Shown here piece after piece: positions 22,261-31,274 of a stretch of 64,000 bases of DNA (positions are counted from its first letter, which is position 1; each line of letters starts with the position of its first letter). The stretch lies in NCBI GenBank assembly GCA_963556255.1, contig OY744605.1, forward strand, positions 1,235,521 through 1,299,520, read 5' to 3'. The DNA comes from Allolobophora icterica (taxonomy: Eukaryota > Annelida > Clitellata > Crassiclitellata > Lumbricidae). The translations under genes were made by a program, and so were the position numbers. Under the pieces are notes generated by a model. The model was given only the letters and a program-made list of their open reading frames with translations. It did no database searches and was not told the DNA's origin.

Positions 22261-22779
22261 GTAACATATTATAACGATAAATAACAGAGGGCTAGAGAAT
22301 GCAACACGTTGTGAGGTTAGTAAAGGCGCTACATTAAATGCTGCAGATAGGTGCACGTGCACTTAATCTTATAAACGGATACTTAAACACCATGTGCCAA
22401 TTCTAACGCACGAGAGGTAGGCCTATCTGTGTCGATGCCCTCACTTTCTCTGTCTCCCTGTATGTGTTTTTCCTTTCATCTGTGTTGCTTGTTTGTCTGT
22501 CTGTCTATCTACTTGTCTGTGTACCGATCGACCTCCCTACTTAATTACCAATACTGGATACTTACATACCTGCTTGCTAACCTATACTTACCTTCCTCCT
22601 CACCTGCGTACATATTGTTATCAAGAAAGTGAAAAGCGCCACTATCTAATGACCAAACACCAATCGATGGCGCTAAGAAGTTGTGAGTTAACTTGCTCAA
22701 GGGCCCAACTAGAGATGAGCACGGGAGTCGATATCACTGTCGATAAAATTGCCAATACTGGATACTTATATATTGTATT

Positions 22780-22835
22780 TAAACATTTATAAAGCGCCTC
22801 TAGTAGGGTGAACCGTTCAGAGGCGCATATAATTC
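22780..22835 (-). mobile_element. Isolated LINE/SINE hairpin tail
   Basis: ATTTATAAAGCGCCTCTAG...CGTTCAGAGGCGCAT is the shared 3' hairpin in reverse, with no body attached. Confidence 0.55.
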
Positions 22836-22869
22836 AGCAGAGAAGCTAAAAGCTAAACACTGCACGTGC

Positions 22870-23385
22870 ATTACACCTTCGGGAACTGTTGTTGTCTCTG
22901 ATTTGTAAACAGTTCCCCGCTTACATAGCCAAGTAGCTGCAGCGTCGGTTGCTTTAATATTGACTCAAGCTCGTCAGAAACTTCCTGAAAGGATGAAAGC
23001 AACGATACAATCTACTCAAGTAATTTACAGTCGATTCCAGTCATTCTGTATACCTTGCCATGCACGACCTTCAACAATATGTTGTACTTCATCGCACATT
23101 TCATCCAGAGATGTTAGCAACGTAAGCGTAGGGTTCCAACATGTACTCACCTCCTGTTTAAGAATCTTTGACAACTGATGAATCCGTCCTGAATGGCTGA
23201 AATATCGGATGTGCTTAGTACCAACAATCAACATCTCAGGCAATCATTAAGATTATCAGAATCGAAGGCATGACACGTAACAGCCCTGTGTTCAGCAAAT
23301 GGTCAGAACAATGAATGTCCAGAAGCGCCTTTCGAATATTATCGCTGTTGTCGAAATTCAGGGTTAACTTGCCGATTAGCTAGCA
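22870..23385 (-). pseudogene. hAT transposase fragment
   Basis: The minus-strand frame reads RKALLDIHCSDHLLNTGL, then RYFSHSGRIHQLSKILKQE, VSTCWNPTLTLLTSLDEM, and past a frame break a FLHPFKEVSDELE-like stretch. This is the RNase H-like/helical insertion region of hAT transposases, where KQEVSTRWNS is a diagnostic block. It has stop codons and no visible inverted repeats. Confidence 0.7.
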
Positions 23386-23439
23386 CGCGTTCGACAAGTA
23401 CCCAAGAACCTGAAATGTAGTGACAAGTTCAATCTATTA

Positions 23440-23690
23440 AACAATCAACTAGACATTTATGTAGAGCGCTCTTCAAGGTAACTGTTCAGAGGCGCTCCTA
23501 GCCTAGCGTCGGCGAAATAGAACAGCCTTAAGAGCAGAGAAGAAAGAGGTGGACGAGTCCCGAAAGAGATACTGCAATTCCATAGGAAGCCCATTCCAGA
23601 TAGTGGGACCGGCAACGGAGAATAAACGCTGTTGCAAGGTTGCAGTGCGAGCGAAAGTAACATGTAAGTCACCGCGGGTTACAGATAATT
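23440..23690 (-). mobile_element. LINE 3' end, eroded copy
   Basis: Closely matches the 6838-7255 copy, with the same hairpin GCGCTCTTCAAGG...CAGAGGCGCTCC and the same GGACCGGCAACGGAGAAT segment, but shorter. Confidence 0.7.
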
Positions 23691-23699
23691 AACTGGTTT

Positions 23700-24540
23700 G
23701 AGTATATTTCTCAGGTAGCAACATCAGCCGTTATTCCGCCACCCATACTTGGCCAGTCCATTTTGCAGCTCCTGGACAAGTCTGACCCTACCTGCCTATC
23801 GATTTTGTTTTGACTAAGCGGATGTGAATTAGCTGGGTTTTCGTGACTCCACTTTTTTGGCCGCTGTAGAAGTCACGAAATTACGATTACGAAAAGTAGT
23901 TTTTAGCTTCTTTGCTGTAAGTGAGAAGGCACGTGATATAGTAGCGTGATAAGGATAATCCCCGAAACTGGAACATTACCGCACTTAGCTTCAATAGAAA
24001 TCAACGCATCAGCCAAAGCTCGAAATTCCTCATCTCATACCTAATCAAATGGCAACATACGAGACACATATCTGCAGTACTTCACGTTTAGAAATTTCTC
24101 AATTGGGGTGGTATTTTCTTTATCATTTGATGTGAAATTTGAAGCATGTCGCCATTTAGATGCGCAGTGTCATTCCGATTTTCATATTTCATAATTTTAT
24201 GGTTGTCCTAAGCAAGATACAAGGCAAATTGGATATATTTACCGGATGAATAATGCCTCAACAATGGCACCGAAATATTCCATACTTCGGTATAGATAAT
24301 ATACATGTACGAAACGTTATTTCAGTAAAAGTTTAAAACTACATTTATCCTTCAGTATCAACAGACAACAGCCACAAACAACATTGACGTCATTAATTAC
24401 GTTCACACAACATTCACGTGCCTGTGATGTGCGCATAGTGTAAGCATAGACGCTTGCATAATTATTATATTATAGCGCAACTGCACTATTATACAGGCGT
24501 CAATAGTGTCAATATCAGACATTTTAAAATGCTAATTTAA
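23700..24540. other. No recognisable feature
   Basis: No reading frame or repeat terminus that I can name. Confidence 0.4.
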
Positions 24541-24550
24541 ACATGCCAAA

Positions 24551-24570
24551 TTAATTATTATTATTATTAT

Positions 24571-24628
<58 letters not shown>
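24551..24628. repeat. (ATT)n microsatellite
   Basis: TTA/ATT run with one interruption. Confidence 0.9.
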
Positions 24629-24723
24629 GTTTATTGACACGTTGGCAAACCGCAACATGGTACAGTGGTGTGCAAAAGTCTGGCACCACCTGAAAATGTT
24701 GCGTTTTACTGACTTTCCGACAT

Positions 24724-24838
24724 TATACACAAACTCACATAAACTCACAAAAGCTGATATAAACCGACATAAACTGACATAAACTCACATGAGATCATGT
24801 AAACTCACATAAATTCACATAAACTCACATAAAGAGGA
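24724..24838. repeat. AACTCACATA minisatellite
   Basis: About eleven degenerate 10-bp units of AACTCACATA. An inverted-repeat-like GTGTGCAAAAGTCTGGCACC lies just upstream (24668), but no partner end was found. Confidence 0.75.
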
Positions 24839-25581
24839 GTTGCCATGATCAGCACCTTCAACAACTCACTGACGATGGATGAAGAGACAAAGCAAGCGTT
24901 ACTCCAGACGGTGGAGCATCACCGTCGTCTTCACCCTCTTAAATGAGACTTTCTGAACAGTGTGACAATGTGACATGCTGACAGCGTTCATATGGTTATT
25001 CGATACTAGACACTGCACAGTCAATTAGACACTAATTCAGCTGCCCTGTATACTCTTAACAATAAAATGGCAAACTGTTAGATTGCAGGCTCATTGCTCG
25101 TTGACTGGCCGCCTCGGACTGCCAATTGCAGTATTTACGCTGTAGTAGGTATATTAAAACTTTGACAGCATTGAGCGACCTGTAAATGTAGTCAAATCTT
25201 TTAAATATTTTGCACTGTGGGTTTCTTGGACCAGATGTACAAAATAAGCAACATGCCTCTTAAATATTTCAATGTTCATGAATTTGGACCACCCTAATAT
25301 GAGGCCTAGGAACCTACCCTTTGCGAGGGACCAATTTAATTGCAACTTTGATAACGCCTATCAGCGCTGCAGATTGTGTAAAGCTGCAACAGTCCATCTG
25401 TAGACGGACATTGACGAGTGACGATCAAGGGTATACCCGATAAATCTACAGACCTGGCCAGGGCAGCCACGTTGGACTCAATTTCGAAACACGTCAGTTA
25501 TTCATGGAAACGGGCAAGCCGTTACCGCGGCTGCTCCACTGTATACACGTATATTGAACTTAGAGATGTACGAGAAAATTA

Positions 25582-25676
25582 GAGCCCATAATAGCCACCA
25601 AAGTGGGTATTTGTAGGAGCATAACCATGGAGGTTATGCTCCTACAAATACCCACTTTGGTGGCTATTATGGGCTC
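25582..25676. repeat. Perfect 45-bp inverted repeat with 5-bp loop
   Basis: The arms 25582-25626 and 25632-25676 are exact reverse complements around ATGGA. There is no mismatch, and the arm is not part of any other repeat seen here. It does not look like a transposon terminus. Confidence 0.95.
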
Positions 25677-25974
25677 AAGAATATAATTATTATATAGGAA
25701 GATTATGACATTTTAAGGAAGACTCCAAACATCTAATAACCTTGTTATTTTGAACCCATCGTTGCCATGGACTTCATATTGGATGAAATCACAGAAGCAA
25801 CTGTCAAAATGTATTTTGGATGAATTTGAAAGGTTTTCTGTGTATTACATACATGTATAGTGTATTGGTAAAAAAATTAAATGTGAAATAAAAAATATAA
25901 TACATAACGTGCACAATATAGTTATTTATTGATGCATTCTTGCTTGCCGGATTTATCCGGCGGAGGATATAAAT

Positions 25975-26110
25975 CGTAGTATATTGTGTATATGCATGTA
26001 TATATATATGTATGCATTGTGTATATATGTCTGTATGTATGTACGCGTGTATGTGTGTTTATGCATGTGTGTATGTATGTACACATGTATATATATATAT
26101 CGATGGATAT
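25975..26110. repeat. TATG/TGTA low-complexity tract
   Basis: Alternating purine-pyrimidine runs of TATATATG and TGTATGTATG. All small frames here are artefacts. Confidence 0.8.
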
Positions 26111-26696
26111 ATTGTTTACCAAAGAAATATATGCATGTATATATCGATGTTTATCAAAGATATATCCTCCTGTACCAGGATTTCATTTAGCTCTGGTAGT
26201 TAAATTCTTTAAATGATGTTAAATTCTTTAAATGAAGTACTTAAGACAGATTTTACGTTGGTTTATTTTATCACTGGACAGCAAGTGTAATCAACGAAAT
26301 AAGGGCGTAATATGCCATTGTCAAGAGGTCTCTGTTATGGCTGTGGATACAGATATTTGAACTATTTGCTGCGCACCACGACACAAGTGATTGATTTGTT
26401 GAAGTTCTAATTTTCATTGTAAATTCGATTTAGTCCACAATTATTATATCGATATCGAGAGAGGGATTGTGAATTTAAGCGTTAGCATCTAGATTAGCAA
26501 AACATTTCTACCAAGAAATGGAAAGCGAATGAATGTCCATAGGCATAGCCAATATAAGTCAAGAGGAGGCAGTTGCCCAATCTTGCTTTTTATATGTTGG
26601 AACTTCGATTGACAAGGATTTTGCCGTGGTCTGTGAAGGTTGATTGCTCTCATCTGTGCTGCATACTGTGGTCCTTTACCGAGTGGTGAATACTTA

Positions 26697-26932
26697 GGGG
26701 CCATCCATATATTACGTACGCAAAAATCCTGGAAAATTGGACCCCCTCTCCCCTGTTCGCAAGCGTACTTTCTTCCACACCCCCTCCCCGTGTACGTACA
26801 CTTGACGCAACCCCCCCGCCCCGAAGACCAGCTGCAGAAAGTGTCTCGACAGCCCGACTGTCTGCACTTTAGGCCAGATTGAAGGATGAATGAGGGCCAA
26901 TATAGACAAATTATAAGTGTCTCGTTCACAGG
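26697..26932 (-). mobile_element. Harbinger-type MITE, copy C, truncated at a gypsy junction
   Basis: It begins GGGGCCATCCATATATTACG after TTA (26694-26696) and follows the reverse complement of copies A and B until GTCTCGTTCACAG at about 26932. There it stops and gypsy coding sequence starts immediately. The other terminus is missing. Confidence 0.8.
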
Positions 26933-28837
26933 ATATTGTATCACGTCTTCTGGGATTACCGCTGACCCTGACAAGATTTCAGCCATATCACAATTCCCAC
27001 CCCCCACCAACATTACAGAATTGCGTTCATTCTTTGGATTAGTTAATCAACTCGGTAGCTTCAGTCACGAGATTGCTTCTACAATGCAACCCCTCCGCCC
27101 CCTCCTAAAAAAAGGAACGGTCTTTGCGTGGTCAGACAACCAACAGACGGCATTCGAAAACATCAAAGCAACATTAACAAAATCACCAATCCTACAGCCG
27201 TTTGACGTAACCCTCCCTACCATATTGCAAACAGATGCCTCCCGCACTCGCGGCCTTGGATATGCTTTGCTACAGAAATCCCATGACAACACCCTCATTC
27301 TGATTCAATGCGGTAGCAGATTCATATCAGACACTGAATCAAGATATGCTATGGTAGAGATGGAGCTTCTCGCAGTCGTATGGGCCATGAATAAATGCCG
27401 GCTCTACTTGAGTGGACTCCCTCACTTCACACTCATTGTCGACCACCGTCCACTGATACCAATTCTCAATTCAAAAGGATTGGACGAAATTGACAACCCC
27501 CGCATTCTTCGTCTACGAGAAAAACTCCTCCCGTTCAGTTTTGAAACAGAGTGGACAAACGGCCAGAACCACGTGATCCCTGATGCATTGTCTCGGGCAC
27601 CGGTCCACGACCCTGATTACAATGATCATCACCTGGAAGCCGACCTCACCACAGACATGGAAATCCGAGTCAACTCCCTAACCACCCAGTTGAGAGAGGA
27701 TGGTTACATGGACAATAATTACGACTCTACACTCAACCAAATAGCAGATGCTGCTAAACAAGACGAACAATATCAACAACTGATCAAACTGATAGAGCAC
27801 GGATTCCCAGCACGATCCACACTCTTGCCACCAGAACATCAGCCATATTATAAACTTCGTCATGACCTCACCGTACATCGCGACATAATATTATACCGGA
27901 CTCGCATCCTAGTCCCGAAGACCCAAAGAATCGACGTATTACAGAAACTCCACTTATCACACCAAGGCATTGACCGAACGAAACGCAGAGCACGACAGAC
28001 AGTTTTTTGGCCCGGAATTACATCGGATATCGTCAACACCATTAACGCCTGCACCAAATGCCAGGAAGGACGCGCATCACTCCCAGCGGAAAGTATCGAA
28101 TCAGACAAACCTCCATCCAGGCCTTTCCAAGAGACTGCGGCAGACATATTCCAATTCGCGGGCTACCATTACCTTGTCTTTGTAGATCGATTTTCCGGGT
28201 GGATAGAGGTTTCCAAGTTCAACAAATCACCAAGTGCAGAGATGGTCATAGCTGTTCTCAGGCGCTATTTTATCCAGTTTGGTATCCCAAAAAAATGCGA
28301 TCTGATGGTGGAACTCAGTTTACAGCAGAGGTTATGAAGCAATTCCTGCAACATTGGGGAATCAACCATGTGTTCAGCGCTCCACACTTCCCATCTTCCA
28401 ATGGATTAGCCGAGTCTGCTGTTAAGTCCATAAAGGCATTAGTTGCTGCAGCTGCAAACAACGGTGACATCGAACGCGACACATTCGCTCAAGGTCTGCT
28501 TGAATTACGCAACACACCACGGTTGCATGGTCTATCACCCGCAGAGGTGGTTTTCGGATCACCATTGCGATCCTGTGTTCCTACACACCATCTGGTCTTG
28601 TCCAAGAAATGGAATGATCTGGCAGACAGGGAAGATGTAGCACCGCTTCCACCGGCGAATTTGAAACTCCGACAACTCAGACCACTACATGCTGGAGATA
28701 AATGTTGGATACAAGACCCATCCACCAAACGATGGTCATCGATCGGTCAGGTCATACAAGCCCGGCAACGCAACTACACTGTGAAAATGCCAAGTGGCCG
28801 CATTCTGTGGCGCAAGCGACGCCACGTTCGCCCATGA
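26933..28837 (+). pseudogene. Gypsy pol remnant: RT end, RNase H, integrase
   Basis: The frame opens with the RT tail (DPDKISAISQFPPPTNITEL and LRSFFGLVNQL). RNase H follows with TDAS (about 27233), the Glu in MVEMELLAVVW (about 27360) and the Asp in VDHRPL (about 27440). Integrase follows with its zinc-binding HLSHQGIDR...CTKCQ (27955-28065), the core Asp in TAADIFQF (about 28142), and, after a one-base frame change, the second Asp in RSDGGTQF and the Glu in NGLAESAVKS. It ends with a GPY/F-like C-terminal region near 28700-28830. The frame change at about 28290 lies in a run of seven A. Residues upstream of 26933 in the open frame come from the MITE, making a chimeric ORF. It could not transpose alone. 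Confidence 0.85.
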
Positions 28838-29098
28838 TATTTGGGGGACGATGAACAATCTACCAACACAGCAACACCACGTAGCGACAATACATCGCTG
28901 CGACAAGAAATCCGGCACGCAATCACCCCGGAAGCGACTACAGAATTTACTCATGAACCATCAGAGTGGAAGAACACCCGATTTAAACAATTTAATTGCC
29001 CCAATCTGAGAAGGAGCCCCAGATTTACACACTCCAAAACCCCAAGTAAATTCTAAAAAGGGGAGTTGAGGATACTCTGAAACTCTTAAAAGGGGAGT

Positions 29099-29276
29099 TG
29101 ATGGATACTCTGACATGCACACTCTAGTGATATATAGTCCTGGGCTAAAAGGAAGTTCAGGGGTACTTCCGGTTTCTGGTGTTTCCTTAACGTGTGGTTA
29201 AATAAATGTTGATAATTATCTATTTCGATTATTAAAACATAACATTATAATCTACTTCGATTATTAGAACATAACA
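29099..29276 (+). repeat. Putative 3' LTR of the gypsy element
   Basis: It begins TGATGGATACTCTGAC after AAAAGGGGAGT and ends AGAACATAACA, giving TG...CA ends over about 178 bp, with an AATAAA at 29202-29207. The purine tract plus LTR start occurs twice (29056 and 29087, 31 bp apart), a small duplication at the polypurine-tract edge. With no 5' LTR to compare, the call rests on position and ends. Confidence 0.55.
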
Positions 29277-29491
29277 GGGTGTGAGTTTTTGAAAATGTTG
29301 CATCAGTATCTGATCCAGTTTCGCGTCTGAAAAGTCACTACACTGAAAGACGACATCTTTGCACTCTGCAGAGAAGACGATCAACGCAGTATTAAAATTT
29401 TGCATCAGTATCCGATCCAGTTTCGCGTCTGAAAAGTCACTACACTGAAAGACGACATCTTTGCACTCTGCAGAGAAGACGATCAACCAGT
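29277..29491 (+). pseudogene. NHL pseudogene, 102-bp units A and B
   Basis: Two head-to-tail copies of a 34-codon coding unit homologous to the segment ILHQYPIQFKVDKVTTLKD of the minus-strand gene. Unit A runs about 29284-29385 and unit B 29386-29487. Both contain the same in-frame TGA after QFRV. Unit B ends at the insertion point of the Gmr1-like element and reads CAACCAGT instead of CAACGCAGT. Units C to E lie beyond the LTR elements. Confidence 0.8.
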
Positions 29492-29973
29492 TGTGAACTG
29501 AGTTTTGTGTACAGTCTTGCAGTGCGAGATATTAGCGTATATATTTAGTGCGCTTACTTTAGTTTCACGTGTATATGTATATATGATAGATGTATACACG
29601 CGCGGCCGGCCGATATCGGCAGCGGCGCGCTATATGTATATTATTAGATTTCGCTTAGGCGCACAGAAGACAGGTGTGTCAAGAGGCGCGAAGAATTATG
29701 CTGACTGGAGAAGTTTGAATTCGTGTGTGTTCGCTGTAGTAGTGTTGCTGACTAGTTGAGTTGTAATCGAATTGAGTTCTGTCTGTTTGTTTCTTATTAA
29801 ACTAAAAGATATTAAACTGTGTTGGTGATTAATTCAGGTTAAGCTACACAGTAGAAAATAAAGCTACTTATACGTAGAATTAGTGTTCAAAAGGTGAACG
29901 TTAAATAGGCGTTAAGTACGAAGAGAACAAGGATTTAATCAGAAGGATTGTCAACGGAAAGATTGGGTTGACA
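29492..29973 (+). repeat. 5' LTR of the Gmr1-like element
   Basis: 482 bp with TG...CA ends. It differs from the 3' LTR by a 17-bp deletion near 29595 and one A/G substitution (GAATTATG versus GAATTGTG). The near identity implies a recent insertion. Confidence 0.95.
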
Positions 29974-29995
29974 TTATTGGTGGCAGCGACGGTGT
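29974..29995 (+). promoter_or_regulatory. Primer-binding site region
   Basis: TTATTGGTGGCAGCGACGG lies immediately after the 5' LTR. The TGG start is what is expected for priming by a tRNA 3' CCA end. The tRNA itself is not assigned. Confidence 0.6.
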
Positions 29996-29999
29996 GGAT

Positions 30000-30115
30000 A
30001 AGAACTCACGGTGGAATAAATACTCACGGTGGATAAATAACTCACGGTGGAATAAATACTCACGGTGGAATAAATACTCACGGTGGATATAAACTCACGG
30101 TGGATAAAAATTCTC
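30000..30115 (+). repeat. ACTCACGGTGGAATAAAT minisatellite in the leader
   Basis: Seven degenerate ~18-bp units of ACTCACGGTGGAATAAAT directly after the primer-binding site. A second short repeat, ACGGTGTTAGAAGAATCT, occurs twice at 30150-30190. They lie in the untranslated leader before gag. Confidence 0.8.
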
Positions 30116-30372
30116 GTTATCGCCGAAGGAGGTGATAAAATAATTTACAACGGTGTTAGAAGAATCTACGACGGTGTTAGAAGAATCTACGCGTTGTTGA
30201 TGTGTGACGAGTCTACGATATCAACGACGGTGGAACACGAGAAAACGGTATAAAAATTTCGTTGTTTTCCACGAACAAATATAAAAGAAATCCCGTTTGT
30301 TTATCGATTCACACACACCAAGAAAAACCGTGACTTCTTTGAAAAGAGAAATCACCAAAGTAAACAAGTAAG

Positions 30373-31270
30373 ATGGAGAAACTAAGTGCTGAAAGACAAG
30401 CAGATATTAAGAAGATGTCTACGGAAAGGCTAAAACAGCGTTTGTTGAAAGCCGGTTTTAAAGAAGAACAATTAGAAGGTATGTCATGTGGTGACATGAT
30501 ACAGGAACTCGCTGAAGTGTGGGTTAAAGAAGAAGTCGAAGAAGGTGCAGTTGGCGGTGCCGTAGAGAAGGCTATTGAAAAACCTCCTGCGCCTATGTCT
30601 ATGGAGATGTTGATGCAGTGGATGATGATGACGAGACAGGAAGAGAAGGAAAGAGAGGAGAAACGGAGACAAGAAGAGAAAGAACTGAGACAAGAAGAGA
30701 AAGAAAGAGAGGAGAAACGGAGACAAGAAGAGAAAGAAAGAGAGGAGAAACGGAGACAAGAAGAGAAAGAACGAAGACAAGAAGAGAAAGAAAAAGAGGA
30801 GAGACGAAGACAAGAAGAGAAAGAGTTGAGACAAGAAGCAGAACGTGTAAGGCAAGAAGAATTGCGCTTGCAGAGAGAGAAAGAAGATAAAGCAGAACAA
30901 GTGCGTAAGGCAGAACTGGAATTGCAAAAGCATCAGTTTGAAATTCAGTTAGAACAGTTGAAAAGAGATAGGGAAGATGCTGAAAGAAGAAGACTGGAGC
31001 AGATGATTGAATCTGAAAAAGCTAGAAAAAGTGATGAAGAGGTTCGTCAGCAACAGATTGAAGCAGAGAATGCGCGAAGAAGAAAAAGAAAAGGCGCGAA
31101 CGTTAGAGTTGGAACGTGCAGAACAGATCAGACAAGAAGAACTCAAATTTCAGAAAGAAAGTTTGGAAAAGGCAGAGGCAGAAAGACAGGAACGTTTGAA
31201 ACTGGAGAAATCAAAATTGACATTGAAAGAAACGCAAATGAGAGAAGAACGGGAAGCAGAAAGAAAGTGA
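30373..31270 (+). pseudogene. Gag N-terminal coiled-coil region
   Basis: The frame starts with ATG at 30373. After about 90 residues it becomes an extremely charged helix of REEKRRQEEKE-type repeats (about 30640-31260), predicted to form a long coiled coil. The frame slips near 31080 from the first to the second frame, where the same helix continues (LELERAEQIRQEELKFQKE), and a TGA ends that frame at 31268. The capsid-coding frame opens a few bases later. The N-terminal part of Gag in this group is expected to support assembly. The purine-rich repeats suggest slippage-prone growth. Confidence 0.7.
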
Positions 31271-31274
31271 AACT

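Larger units (their letters stand above)
26933..29276 (+). mobile_element. 5'-truncated Ty3/gypsy retrotransposon with 3' LTR
   Basis: The element keeps the end of RT, then RNase H and integrase in the conventional gypsy order. It is followed by a purine tract AAAAAGGGGAG and an LTR-like end. The 5' LTR, gag, protease and most of RT are absent: the sequence starts abruptly at the truncated MITE. That suggests a deletion or recombination joined the two elements. Confidence 0.8.

Noticed and set aside
29232..29486. Minus-strand ORF VFSAECKDVVFQCSDF repeated near 29.3, 36.4 and 36.8 kb
   Set aside because: It is the antisense of the 102-bp NHL units. The sense strand matches the paralogous gene.
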